Position numbers and translations under genes: made by a program. A stretch of 64,000 bases of DNA from Cheiracanthium punctorium (Eukaryota; Arthropoda; Arachnida; Araneae; Cheiracanthiidae), in the NCBI GenBank assembly GCA_038373885.1, contig JAWZYV010016945.1, forward strand, positions 62,001 to 126,000, given 5' to 3'. This document shows positions 11,891 through 23,259 of this stretch, one piece after another. Position 1 is the stretch's first letter, and each line of letters begins with the position of its first letter. Under the pieces are notes generated by a model. That model was given only the letters and a program-made list of their open reading frames with translations, searched no databases and had not been told where the DNA came from.

Positions 11891-12660
11891 CAATTGATTG
11901 CCCAGTACTAACCTTAAACGAGAAATCAAACATTACACTCATTAAAATATCGTGCCAAATGTCTCTCCACATCAGGATTTTTGGTGACATTTCCTCAAAT
12001 TTCGAGCCAAAAATAAGTTCTCAAAATTGCATCCAACTAAACGCTATAGCCGAAATTTGAAAAGAAACCGCCAACCCTAATGTTAACTAATGTGAAAATT
12101 AAAAGATCCATATCTAGCGTTCTAGTCCACGGATTTAAATTTAATAAAATGCAAAGCTTAGTAATTGCACTCATATAACGTGAACCAAAAGTGAACCTCA
12201 GAGAAATAGATCATCTCGAAAATTCATAACAATAAAATTTTTTTTAAAATTGGGCTGACTATATTCTAGCATACCCTATTTTTCTAACGTTTCGATGTCT
12301 TTCAAATTGTAAGTCTTCCCCCTTTTCTTCTTTTTTCACTAATAGATGGCACTACTGGTCATCCTCGTTAAGGTATAAATAAACGCGTATATATCAAAAC
12401 AACATCCATCACTGGAGATAAAGCTTTTATGCTACGGCGCTCCATGAAAACCAAAACTTCAGTCAGTCAGTCAACAACATCCGAAGTTCCGAAGTTCTTG
12501 CCGCTTACTCGACTACTGAACTTAAGTGCACTCTCGATACTGAGTGCACGGACAGTGCACATTACATTACTGAGCACACTGCATTGGAAATATTTGGGGG
12601 ATTAAGGTCCCCCCCCCCATCACTGAGTGCACATCACACTGCACAGATGATGCTGAGTGT
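11891..12660 (+). promoter_or_regulatory. Possible TATA promoter or LTR fragment
   Basis: At 12374-12381 there is TATAAATA, followed downstream by (TCAG)n-like bases near 12460 and a less AT-rich stretch with repeated GAGTGCAC and CCGAAGTT motifs (12480-12660). This could be an RNA polymerase II promoter, for example in an old LTR. I see no second LTR, primer-binding site or polypurine tract, so the call rests on the TATA box alone. Confidence 0.2.
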
Positions 12661-12823
12661 CAGTGACGTAGCGAGAAAACAATTTCGGGGGTACTCAAAA
12701 GGTGGTAAAAGGTAAAATTTCCCACAAAAATGTTTGATTTATTGACATCTACTTAACAAATATCCATTTTTTTGGCGGGGGGCGGTGCCCAGTTCCCATA
12801 GACACCCCCTGGCTAAGTTCCTG
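12661..12823. mobile_element. G-rich hAT-type MITE
   Basis: Left end CAGTGACGTAGCGAG; right end, reverse complemented, CAGGAACTTAGCCAG. The flanking 8-bp sequences CTGAGTGT (12653-12660) and CTGAGTGC (12824-12831) differ by one base and are probably the target duplication. The interior has G runs (near 12776) and no frame. The ends resemble those at 41713-41895. Confidence 0.65.
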
Positions 12824-14229
12824 CTGAGTGCCCTCGTTTTATTATAAACAGATGTCTGCATTTTGACAATCCTTATTTGTGCATATCTTTCCTATTACTT
12901 TTATGTTATTGTACAAAGGATTACCATTTTACCTGTGATTTATGTCTTAACTAAGTTTAAATTCAATAGAAAAACAAAAACTATTCTTCTAATGAAAAAA
13001 TAAAATTAAAAAGGTCAGAGAAACGAAGTAAATAAATTACGGAAAAAAAAAATTCTAATGAAAGAGAAATTCAAATCAACAAAACTAATGTTTCTAGTAA
13101 AAAAAAGAAAATTTTCTAGTAAAAAAGATAAAACAGAAAAGAAGAAAAATCTAAAGAAAGTAAGAAAATTAGAAAGAGAGGTAACGGGAATAAATAACAA
13201 AGTGGAAAAAAAAATTGAATTAAATCGGTAAGAAATAAACAAAACTGAGATTAAAAAAATTCTAAGAAATTAATATGAAAAAACAATCAAATAACATTTA
13301 AAAAAAAATAAAAGTTACATAACTGGATTTTTAAAAATTATTTTATGATAAAAGAGAGTTATTATTTTTTGAAAGTTTTTTTTTTTTAACTTTTCAAGTA
13401 TAATATTCTGTAACTTTATCACATCAGAAGCTAACATTTAATTTTAAAAGCTTATGCTTTAAAAAATTTGCATCAGAGGTAAAAAAAAGTAAATGTTAAA
13501 CATATCCCATCCCTTGAAGATATCACTTAAGGGTCAGTGCAACTGTTTTTATCATCTATCAATACGTAAGTAAAAACTTAGAAAGCAGTTTCATATAAGA
13601 TGAATCTAGATCTAAAAGCAATTTTAATTAAAATATTCGTTTAGTTACAGCGTAGTAAAATAAGGCAAAAAAACCTGCACTTTCAATCTTTTCTTCAATT
13701 TGTCACCCTTGCCAATAATAAAATAAAGTTAATCATTTGTCTCTAACGTTCTCAATAAATACATTAACCTCGAAGAGAATCTAACAATCCACCAAAAGAA
13801 TAGACATGTATGCTCAGCATTTTCCTTGCTTTTACCAATCAATAGAAATAGAATCTTTCTCTACTTTATTTATCAAATGATTTTTATTTTGGTTGAATGT
13901 TTTTTTGGACAATGTTTAATATTCACTTCATAGGGAAGCAATGCAAGTAAACTGAAAAAAAAAATACGATAATTGCACTGGTTTAAATAAATTAGGTAAA
14001 AATTAGAAAAATAATAACTCTCTCCAAAATGAATATATACGTGTAAGATTGGAGTATGTTGTCGAATAAAAGTCGCTGAGTAAAGCTTCAATATACAAAC
14101 TAGTGGCGTTGCAACCAGAATAAATAATATGCTAGAAGCATAAAATTGAATATTTGAGATCAAGCCTCCAATTCTTGCTGTGACTGTAAGGTATGGAGTT
14201 CGGGATAGCCATTTGTAACAATGACTTTC
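12824..14229. other. A-rich tract and AT-rich spacer, no gene seen
   Basis: From about 12960 to 13320 the plus strand is extremely A-rich with many AAAGAAAA-like motifs, giving Phe-rich minus-strand frames that I regard as artefacts. The remainder to 14229 holds no supportable feature. The left end of the Tc1 relic that follows may lie within it. Confidence 0.5.
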
Positions 14230-15055
14230 ATGCATCATTTGTCCGAAGAACTGCGATGGAGAGCTATTAGGAAACGAGGCTGGACAAATTCATCCACATG
14301 TGGTCAGACAACTACATGTCAGTCATTCAGTGGAGACTTAGATAATTCTTTCTAATTACAGATTTGGCATCCAGGAGGTTCATCCAAGAACGGACATTTG
14401 TTACCGATGACCAATATTTGTCGCCATGCACTTGAAGGTACAGAGAGGGAACTCCGAACCAATTGCGATTCTCGCTTGCTTCAACCACCGGAAGATTGGT
14501 GCCAACGTCAACCGTACTTAGAAGGGTTCATGAAAGTGGTCTGTACGTGAGGCAATCAGCCATTTGCTTACCACTCACGCCGCGTCACAAAAGGAAGCGT
14601 TTAAGGTGGACACATGAACATAGACATCTAATCAATGGAGGGCTATTTCTAGATTTAGCCTTCAAAGCTACAGTAGGTGTTGTTCAATTTGGTGAAAACC
14701 TGGAATCCGTTAGCATCCATCAAACATCCTTGAAAAAGATGCATACGAAGTCAGTGTTTGTGTTTGGGGCGGAATCTTTATCAGTGATCTCTTTCATTTC
14801 CTGCTTCAGGACGGCTGCACAGGACCCGCATCGTGGATGATTATCTTCAGAAGATAATAATTTAGTGCACAGAGCAACGAGCTCGGTCATCAGACCTAAA
14901 TGCTATCGATCATGACTGGGATGCTTTCGGAAGAAGTATTCCTGCTCTCAATACTCCTCCTCAGGCCCTTGCCACGATTGCAACTACTGTGCAAGAGCAA
15001 TGGTTCTCACGTCCCGCGGAACTGATAGATCGATTTTGACAGCATCGCTGTTGGT
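14230..15055 (+). pseudogene. Decayed Tc1-family transposase
   Basis: The ATG at 14230 opens a segment reading HHLSEELRWRAI, a usual Tc1 transposase start. It is followed, after frame changes, by the RLVxTSTVxRRVHESGLY and AICLPLTPRHKRKRLRWTHEH segments (14490-14630) that link the DNA-binding and catalytic domains. The C-terminal part (about 14895-15050) contains a DLNxIxHxWDAFGR-like stretch, in which the H and E positions of the DD34E site are partly mutated, and a PQALATIATTVQEQW-like stretch. The middle, with the first two aspartates, is largely deleted: the whole relic is about 825 bp against about 1,030 for an intact gene. No product is expected. Terminal inverted repeats were not located. 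Confidence 0.85.
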
Positions 15056-15557
15056 GGGGGATCATATTCCATATTGAAGGTACTTTTCCTATTTCAAAGA
15101 CATACAAGGTTGTTGATTTTATATGTATGCTAATTTATATAACTAGTACATAAGTGTGGTGCAATTCCATTTCATGTTAGTTTATGGCTTACTATCTGTT
15201 GCATAGAGTGGGTCAGTTTCATTAAATACTACATATAACATTTTATCTAACCGCCATTTTTGTGATTTTTCCTTAAATGCCTTTGCGTTTGATGTGGATT
15301 TTGTTAAGAAATTCCGGATGACAGCGGTATAAGAAATCTGCTGGTAAAGGTGCCACATTAGCGACAGGTAGGTTGCCAGTACGCTAAGATCATATTATGC
15401 ATGCAGCCTGGCAATTTTAAATTCAACGTTGAACTACCCGAAAGATCCATAAAAGCAAGATCGGTAACACGTGGTTGATTTTGACAATAATTTGACGAAA
15501 GTTCATTCATAGTCCAACTTTTCATCATTATCTGACAACATCTTGTAGCTAAATGCC
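15056..15557. other. Probable 3' flank of the Tc1 relic
   Basis: No frame of interest. The bases continue with a composition similar to the relic until about 15355 and may include its decayed right end, but I could not pair an inverted repeat. Confidence 0.3.
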
Positions 15558-15760
15558 GACCAATGACCCAGTGGATAAGAAACTTAACATTTGTATATGA
15601 AGAAGTATGCAAGTCCAGTGTTCAGGCCTTTCGCGTGGCAGTCGCTATAACGGTCTGGAGATTTGGGCGTTTTTTCTCCTACTTAACGCGAATACGCGTC
15701 AGAACCCTTTTAAAATTCCTTCATCCAAGACATCCCCTCCCTCAGGAAGGACAAGGAGCT
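15558..15760 (+). repeat. tRNA-derived SINE, family S, copy 1
   Basis: The head contains an A-box-like TGACCCAGTGGATAAG. The body reads GGCAGTCGCTATAACGGTCT, then GATTTGGGCGTTTTTTCTCC, then ACGCGAATACGCGT. The same order of motifs occurs at 52270-52440 and 55221-55420 and inverted at 43812-43995. The overlapping 113- and 101-codon frames are incidental to the SINE. Confidence 0.7.
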
Positions 15761-16599
15761 TTAATCAAAATCAGAAACAAAGCAAACGTAGAGCTTATTA
15801 TAGCATGGAATGGAGTGATGACATCGGTGGCGAAGCTAATAAAAGTATTTCCATTAGATTCTGGGCGGCAAGACTTTCAACTGACGCACGAAGTGTTCAT
15901 GTAGTAGCCTAAGGTTGTATTCCCGCTGTTGCAACGCACATATTTAGTAGTTTGTTAAAATATAATTTCGCTAAATAACTTACTAATAATTTGGCTAAAT
16001 AACTTTGGCTAAATAACTTAGTTTGAAGGGACTCCCTTAGGCACTGCTACTTTTAATGTCTTTAGCATTTAACAGTTCAATATTTTGCCAATACAATGTT
16101 CATTGTTTTCTATTTTACGGTTAAACTTTTTCCCACTTCGTGGTACAATTTGAGCAAAAAATATGGGGAACAAGCTTTTTGCATTGCATGTGGCCAATTT
16201 TCTTTGTACCATCTTGTTGGTGCTTATTGTAAACGGTTTTTATATTGAAAATTTTTTGTTTATTTATTTTATTAATAAAGATTTACATTTTGTCAGAAAT
16301 ATTTCAAAAAATTTTAATCCCAGCAGATATTCTTCTCCTGCTCAAATAGCTAGTAAGAGCGTTAACACAAGAATTTTGTGCAAAATCGCTGATTACAAAC
16401 TAGCAGATCCAACATATTTTAGTTTCTCGGTGAGAATAGCATACTTAAATGTGAAACTAATTTTATATAAGGATTTGTGGGTTTTTAAGAAAATTTATCA
16501 AGATCTTTGGCCCTTTAGGTCTTAAATTTAGTTGTTCCTATGTATAAGATCACCTATATTTTAAAGTACAACTTTAGATCGCAATATTTGGAGAAACAC
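15761..16599. other. Spacer with one AT-rich 120-codon frame
   Basis: The frame at 16163-16525 begins with a hydrophobic N-terminus that could mimic a signal peptide. Its composition is what AT-rich DNA gives by chance (many Ile, Phe, Asn, Lys, Tyr), and it has no recognised domain or supporting splice or poly(A) context. I do not call it a gene. There are short direct repeats of GGCTAAATAACTT around 15970-16020. Confidence 0.35.
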
Positions 16600-16690
16600 A
16601 GACATCCATGGGCTAACGAGATTCGAACCCGAAACCAATCCGTTCTCAAAGCGATGCGCAGAATCGAGCAGGGTTCACCCCCCCCCCCCA
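16600..16690 (-). repeat. tRNA-like SINE fragment
   Basis: On the minus strand there is CGGGTTCGAATCTCGTTAG, a good RNA polymerase III B box, preceded by CGATTCTGCGCATCGCTTTG, and a run of C or G at 16677-16690. No complete cloverleaf can be drawn, so a SINE head or tRNA relic is likelier than a functional tRNA gene. Confidence 0.45.
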
Positions 16691-17264
16691 TGGTATAAGG
16701 AGAGACCAGAAGAATTTAGTGGTCATGAGCTACACTTTAAAGTTAAACAAACAGAAAACAGAAAAAAGAACGTAGCAAAAAGGAGAGACGTATATTTGAG
16801 GAAAATTTAAATTTTCGGTTTTCAAAATTCTCGCTCATAATGCAAATTTATGAAATTTTGAAAGAATTTCAAAACTGACATACGATTTTAATTTCTTAGC
16901 TAAGGAAATATTTGAAAATTTATATAAGATGATTCGCTACATTTTTTAAATTACGGAATGCAAATTTAAAACGCTATCTAATAAATACTTTGAAGCCAAA
17001 AAAAATCGTAAATTCCTAGTCAGCTTTGATACATCTTTAAAATTTAAAGGTAATAGTAATCTGGTCATAAATTTGTCTTAAGTCGATGAATATTTGTTAA
17101 AGAAGAAAAAAAAATTGTTAAAACATTTCTGTATGAGAATCAAGATCTTGTGTTATTTGTATTAATTAAGCGTAATGAGCATTCAGTAAAATTTCTTTTC
17201 AATTTTCCAGTAATTTTAATCGAATATTTCTTGTACGTAGTTAAAATATCATCAATAGATCAAG

Positions 17265-17265
17265 A

Positions 17266-17342
<77 letters not shown>
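17265..17342. repeat. (TA)n microsatellite
   Basis: An uninterrupted TA array of about 39 units. It ends exactly at the CAGGG end of the adjacent foldback element and resumes, shorter, at 18024-18046, so the element inserted into the array or seeded it. Confidence 0.95.
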
Positions 17343-17345
<3 letters not shown>

Positions 17346-18023
17346 GGTGCCCCAAAAAACACTGACCTAGGCTTTTATTCCTTCATAGAGATGTACAATA
17401 AATTACAAAGAAAGGTTCAGAATTTCATAGTATCGATTGAAACTTTCCAGGGATTAAAATAAATAAATAAATAAATAAATAAATTGTCATACTGCCCCCG
17501 CACGAAAAAATGTGCCTCATACTAATAAGGTGAAGAACAAAATTTGTACTCCTAAAATGTAAAAAAAATGCACAAAATTTCGGCCTTTTATCATGAAAAT
17601 GCTCAGAGTTATATGCTTAAAAAAGTTGGTGAGGGACTGTGCAATCTCAATAATAGGAAAAATATCATGCATTTATGCCCTCATTCTTTTTTCCCGTAAT
17701 TTCTGTAAAGCCCCTGACACGCGACCATCCGTTGTGATTATTCTCCTTCAAGAGCCTTTGAAATGTGCTATAAGCCAACCCACACACATACATATAACAT
17801 ATGTATATACATATTTTACGATGAAAGGCTGGAATTTTGTACATCACTTCATTAATGCCTAGGGGCACATTTTACTACTAGGGAGTTTTCTTAAAGGGGG
17901 GGGGGTGCAGTGTAAAAAATTAATTCTTTTTATTTATTTATATTCGATCTATTGATAATTTTAATTTATATAAAATTTTGTACCTTTTTTACGAAACTTT
18001 GTAATTTATTGTATGTAACCCTG
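17343..18023. mobile_element. Foldback MITE, family F, copy A
   Basis: The ends are CAGGGTGCCCC and, in reverse complement, CAGGGTTACATACAATAAAT, both flanked by TA. Matching inverted blocks extend deep into the element: ACAATAAATTACAAAG; CAAAATTTCGGCCTTTTATCAT against CAAAATTCCAGCCTTTCATC; and AAATGTGCCTCATACTAAT against AAATGTGCCCCTAGGCATT. The arms are thus about 300 bp. An AAAT microsatellite lies at 17459-17486 and a run of G at about 17897. It aligns along its length to 18659-19353. The right arm has lost the ~35 bp next to its end that is present in copy B. Confidence 0.8.
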
Positions 18024-18046
18024 TATATATATATATATATATATAT

Positions 18047-18658
18047 CTGTGTGTGTGGCGTGTATGTATAATCTATTTTCAGTTTTGTATGTTACAGTTA
18101 CCAGTGTTTAATAAAATTGGTATTTTGCTTTTGACTCTCTGAATAATTGACCCACTGGAATAATCCATCTTCCCAAAGATATACAGTGCGTGATCAGCAA
18201 TTTTCTTGTTAGGCTTTTTTTCCTCTTTCTTCTCAATCAACAGAACTCTCCTTAGTTGACTGGTAAGATACTTATATTGTTCGTTCAGTTAACGTACGTT
18301 TATTATTCTTGTCTCAAGATGTTATATGAACGATGTAAAGAATACTAAAGAAACGAACATAGTAGAAATTACCAAAGCTTTTACGTTTTAAACCATTTTT
18401 CTTTGGAAATGAAAACCGTAGCATGTTGAAAAGTGAATCTTTTTGCTTATATCAAAGATGCACATGTTAACACATATTTGTTTAACCAAGTTTTCAGAAA
18501 TTACGTTTTCACATGTTTCACTAGAATATTTTTAAAAACATGAAAATTAAATAAAAAAGTTATATGTATTGTGTTATTTATAAAGTATTGTGGTGTTCAA
18601 GTGCAATGCGTAGTCAATTACCAATAAATTTCATACCACCACTGCTTACCTATATATA
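18047..18658. other. Spacer between the two foldback copies
   Basis: AT-rich, with a short TG run near 18048. No supportable feature. Confidence 0.5.
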
Positions 18659-19353
18659 CTGTGTCCCAATTGTACTTTATTGATTACAGATTTCTTTATT
18701 GATTACAGATATGTACAATAAATTTCAAAGTTGCGTAAAAAATAGGTACAGAATTTTATGGAATCGATAAAAAAATTCCGGAGATTAAATAAATACAAAA
18801 TATATATTTTTATACGGTCTTCGTACAAAAATCCCGAGTTACTAAAATATGCCCCATATATTAATTATGTACAAAATGTCAGCCTTTCATCATAAAAAGT
18901 ATCATTGATATGTTTAAACGAAGTTGGTAAGCGGATATGCAATATCATTACTAGCAAAATATGTATGCATGCAATCATTGTTTTCATTCGTAATTTGTGG
19001 ACAGCCTCTGAAACACGATCTTCTGATGCCCCTCCCCCCCTTAGATAACCATTTAAATGTGGTTTACGTCAACATATATTTGTTTTCATTTTGCTAAGAC
19101 TTTTCGCGATGAAAATCTGAATTTTCAGACAACCTTTAATTAACGTATGGGGTACATTTTACTAATTGGGAATTTTTTAATTTTTTTTGCAGGTCATATA
19201 AAAATTTAAGTTTTGTTTTTATTTAAATTTATCTACTGAAAATTTTAATCGATACCTGTACCTTTACTTTACGTAACCTTGCAATTTATTGTATGTTTCT
19301 ATGATCAATATTTTAGGAATAAAAGCTTAGGTCAAAGTTTTGGGGACACCATG
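18659..19353. mobile_element. Foldback MITE, family F, copy B
   Basis: Left end CTGTGTCCCAA; right end, reverse complemented, CATGGTGTCCCCAAAACTTT; both next to TA. The interior follows copy A block by block, for example ATGTACAATAAATTTCAAAG, GTACAGAATTTTATGGAATC, ACAAAATGTCAGCCTTTCATC and GTGTGGTTTACGTCAAC-like segments. Copy B retains the outer bases CTTTGACCTAAGCTTTTATT that copy A has only on its left arm. The two copies have diverged substantially. Confidence 0.75.
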
Positions 19354-21514
19354 TATATGAGATCAAATGAAATAATAATGGCTCAAACTTATAAATTATG
19401 CATTACTTTACATAACCCAGACTGCCTGGCAGAATATTGTCAAACATTAAAACTACTTGAGTAGTATGTGTTGCTAGATTTCATCCAGGAATTTTTACAT
19501 AAAGCCAAATTTAAAGATGCTTGTCATACAAAAAAATTATTCTTTTTGAAAAAAAAATATACACATAAGTTTTAAGGTACAGAATCGAAACTGATATCAA
19601 TTTTCAAAGAAACAGAACTTTTCAATAAAAGAAGGAAAGTGTGCTACCTACAGTTCGGTGGATACAAGCTCATATATGCTAAAAGATGCGTTCTTTTTCC
19701 AATGAAACATTAAATAAATAAAAAATTATCAAAAATATCGAAAGCAGAAACTTTGTATCACCACAGTTACACGTATATGCAAAGTTTTCACTCAATCGAA
19801 TTATAAACAATGAGCTGAAATTCGATAACAAGATTTAAACTGGAACGGAATAATTGCAGACCATGCTAATTAAAATCTTACAATGAAATCAAATATTTAT
19901 TAGCATACTCTTAAAAATTCTTATATTAAATACAAACCTACATACAAACCAGTATGTAGATTATTTATGGATTTAACACACTCGAATACATTTCTGAGAG
20001 GGTGTATGAAGTTAGGAAGTACTCGTAATTTTATCATTATAACGTCCTCCGCTTGTGTGTGTGAAGCGTGGCATGCTTACAGAGTTTACATTACTATTGA
20101 GCATATCCATGAAGTTATTTATTTCTATTTGTTTTTAATACCAGCATGTTCGCAGTGGTCTACCATAAAAATATAAAAATAAATAAATAAATGAGTGAAT
20201 AAAATACAAAACAATTCATATCTCTAAACAAACCATCAAGGTAATGCTTAAAAAATGGTAGTATAAAATTAAGGAAAGACAAATATGTGAGTAAATAATG
20301 CAAAGAGGAAATGTTTAAATTAAAAAAGGTATTAAAAATAAGGAAACTTAAGTTAAAAGAGAATATTTTCGTTGAGAAAAAAATGTGATATTCCTTTTTT
20401 ATTCCAGAAAAAGTTTATGTTATTTTTTATATTTAAATATATTACATAATTTTTTTTTGCTGCCAAATGAATGTGACAAAAAATCTTTTTACATTTCTTT
20501 TATCTGACAGAAACATTCGGAAAACTGCGTAAATAATTATTGAATTTAGAGAAAATGTTTTTAAAATATGTACTTAGAAATAGTAACAAAATTTAGTGCA
20601 GTGTAATACTTAAAACTAAAATTGAAAATGTAATTTTAAGGCATGTAATGTTTATAGAAATGCTTTTCAAGGCGTTGAATAGATTAAATTTGTAGAAAGA
20701 ATTTTACAATAGTTTAATAAAATTCTTCGCAAACTTGCACTGTAAAAGAAGATCATTCATCGTATTGAAAAAAGTGCATTCACCACTTTTGTTCTTGTTC
20801 TGCTGTCCTTGTCAATACTGCAATAAATCGTTTATCTGCAATACTTTGGATAAGTACGCCAATCCTAGTAAAAAAATAGTCAAACTACACACCATTCTAT
20901 ACCAAAATGTCTACATGTTCAGCACTTCACTTGTTAACTAATTTTTCTTCTTTCTTCTAATCAATAGAACAAAAAACATTCTTCCTTTTGATGATTCAAA
21001 AGATAGTCTTGGTTGTAGGCATACACGTTTATTACTCGTGTCAAATTATCTTATTAGAAATATGGATGTAATTTATAGTTTAATGCGTTTTTTTTCTTTT
21101 TTTTCACGTAATGAAAAGGGATATATATTAGAGCCTATTTCATTCAAAATAGTTGTTGGTAATTTAAAATATAATGAAAATTGAGGTAAAGTAGTACAAA
21201 ATCAGTTTAAAAACCCATACATACACTTTCAAGCTTCATTTTATAATATACCAGCTGAGTTCCCGTTCTTCGTACTTGAAGAAGCAGGCGTTTTTCTAAT
21301 GCGGGTAATTGAAGTTTATTCCATCGTTTCACTGGTAACCTGACCTCGCAATAGCTGACCTATGTTTTTCATCACATGTCGTGAACGTTTTAGAGTTATT
21401 ACTTGAAATTTAAAATGTGAAATCTGAATCACGGTCTTTGCGCACATATTAAAATAAACTAATTGCATCAGGCACACGAAATAATTCAGAATGATTATAT
21501 ATATCCTTCACTAT
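19354..21514. other. AT-rich stretch, no gene seen
   Basis: Over 2 kb with only short chance frames (69 codons or fewer), A/T homopolymers and no pairable inverted ends that I can see. Confidence 0.55.
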
Positions 21515-21830
21515 AACACATTAAAAAATCTAAGTAGAACAAATGCAAATTCTAAAGACCTTATTACACGGACAAAATTTAGAGCAATTTTGGTTGCAGT
21601 AAGCAGTTGCTGCAATTCATTCCCGCAAGTCAGTGAGTCCAGGGGCTCTAGCACGATCTTATCGGAAAGCATCCGTGACGGATAGTTCTCACTCACGATA
21701 CTGGAGATCTTCGGATAAATAGCCGCTACCCTCATTTTGACTCTACCACCATGGTTTCGTCTAATGGAAGTGAAATTTTTATGCCTCTTCCGAAAGTATC
21801 GGAAGGGGATGCTATCAACCAATTAAAGCA
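21515..21830 (-). repeat. Unclassified dispersed repeat G, copy 1
   Basis: Read on the minus strand it shares ordered blocks with 23260-23935 on the plus strand: CATGGTGGTAGAGTCAAAAT against CATCGTGGTAGACCAAATTG; GTGAGTGAGAACTATCC against GGGTGAGAAAAGGTTTA; AAGATCGTGCTAGAGCCCC against AAGATCGTGCTAGGGCCCC; then TTGCAGCAAC and GTAATAAGGTCTTTA against GTAATAAGGCCTTTA. Superfamily unknown. The 103-codon minus frame follows the repeat and is not recognised. Confidence 0.7.
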
Positions 21831-22069
21831 AGGCACTCTTTGCCGAATTCGAGCAGGTAGTTTAAGTTTATGATTTATGACCAAGTACTTAAATAGGTAT
21901 CACGTCTTGTCTTATTTTGTTAGTCGATCAATGGCTGTGTTATAGCATGTGAATATACAACGTGTAAGATACTATTGCGCAGTACTCAAATGCAGTCGAA
22001 AAAAATTAATATCGATTTTCGAACCGCTTTACTAAAAATTTAATTGTAAGTTGAGTACAATGTTATTTT
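21831..22069. other. Short AT-rich spacer
   Basis: Nothing supportable. Confidence 0.4.
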
Positions 22070-22146
22070 CGCTTCGGTGGCTGAGTCGGTAAGACGCGAG
22101 TCTATTACTAGGGCGTTATGTGATCGAACCCCGTGCTGCGCAATAT
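22070..22146 (+). repeat. tRNA-like SINE head
   Basis: TGGCTGAGTCGGTAAGACG resembles an A box with its D arm and GTGATCGAACCCC resembles a B box with its T arm, about 35 bp apart, as in tRNAs. The anticodon and acceptor stems do not pair properly, so I call it a SINE head or tRNA pseudogene. T-rich DNA follows. Confidence 0.5.
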
Positions 22147-22808
22147 TTTCCCGCACATTTTTTTCTTTTTTTTAAAAATACGCGAATCCTGGTAATTAAT
22201 TCATTTTTTAGTCGAGTAAATATTTATTTACTTTTTCATTTATTCATTTATTTATCATTTTTTTACTACCTGTTTATTGATTTTATATTATTATTTAAAT
22301 TTTATTTCCTTTTGTAAAATCTTTACTTTGTGGAATCAGAATTTTACACTTTCAAAATAAATCACTTTTAACACCCACAAAACTCATTATTTCTTTAAGG
22401 TACATTAATTTTTGTCAGACAGACTATTTTTTTCCTAATTTTCATCCGTTCGTGATGCAACAGCAACAGTATTAATTTTTTAAGCATAATCAATTGTAAA
22501 AATATATTCTTTGAATAGCAGAAATAAAATTTTAAAAATATATAAATAAATATACAATCAACTCACAATTTTACGACCCTTCCGATTTAACGACCCTCTG
22601 ATGAAGTGCTGACAGTTTTTCAATACCTTTTATAAACTTTATTTTACACTCATTATATTCACATGGTATACTACCATTATGCGAAAGATTATTGAAATCC
22701 GCATTTTCCTGAAGCCGTGTCTCCTCCTTATAAAATAAAAAACGGTAATATTCGAGTAAAAACAAATCAGATTGAAGTTATCGTCCAAGCAAGAAAATCA
22801 TTACTTAA
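22147..22808. other. T-rich spacer with a pogo/Tigger-like scrap
   Basis: At 22572-22602 the sequence ACGACCCTTCCGATTTAACG resembles the subterminal repeats of pogo/Tigger elements. No partner end was found. The rest is low-complexity. Confidence 0.2.
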
Positions 22809-22930
22809 ATGGAAACAACTTTTCTGGCTTTTATAGAGTTTAAAAAAAAGGAAATGAGGATTTGAAATCTCTAACACAAAAATTAAACAGCAGTGGAGGT
22901 TCTATTAAAAATGTGAAAGCTTGGCAAAAG
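22809..22930 (+). pseudogene. Possible Myb/SANT (zeste-like) domain fragment
   Basis: In the frame from about 22850 to 22930 the translation contains SLTQKLNSSGGSIKNVKAWQK and is immediately followed by the donor-like GTAAGC at 22931. The pattern L-x-x-x-L-N-x-x-G-G-x-x-K-x-x-x-x-W-x-K resembles the middle of Myb/SANT-like domains of the zeste/NAIF1 type, often linked to Harbinger elements. The upstream part, from an ATG at 22809 (reads TTFLAFIEFKKK), is in a different frame across a run of eight A, so the piece is either a frameshifted relic or an exon starting inside. I infer DNA binding only from this pattern; no downstream exon was identified. Confidence 0.35.
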
Positions 22931-23259
22931 GTAAGCAGACTGTTATTTTATAAATTTTAAATATCATTAAAAATTAGCATTATTATATTCTAATTGTTCT
23001 AGGCTCTAAATATTTTTTAAACTCTTGAATCAGTTGGAATGCTAATGATTTATTCAACCGAAAATTGTTGATAAATTCGTCGTCGCTTAATTGAAAGGAT
23101 TTACACCTAGGAATCGAATTTCGATTCCTATGAACCCTTCTAGCATCTTATTGTCGTGCAACAGTTGCTAAAATTAAAACCGAGCCATTATTTTGATGTT
23201 AACAACTACCATCAGAACAAATAACCACGCACGCTGACTTGTATCCGAAGCGGTAAGAG
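22931..23259. other. Spacer after the Myb/SANT-like fragment
   Basis: An acceptor-like TTGTTCTAG lies near 23003, but the bases after it do not continue the domain. Nothing else seen. Confidence 0.3.

Noticed and set aside
12960..13320. Polypurine tract of an LTR retrotransposon
   Set aside because: The A-rich stretch is too long and irregular, and no LTR or primer-binding site is present.
16163..16525. Secreted or membrane protein gene of 120 residues
   Set aside because: The hydrophobic start is expected from AT-rich codons. There are no supporting signals and no recognisable domain.
17150..17462. Frames with long Tyr-Ile repeats
   Set aside because: They are translations of the (TA)n array, not a protein.
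22070..22146. Functional tRNA gene
   Set aside because: A- and B-box-like motifs are present, but the stems do not pair, so a SINE head or pseudogene is more likely.
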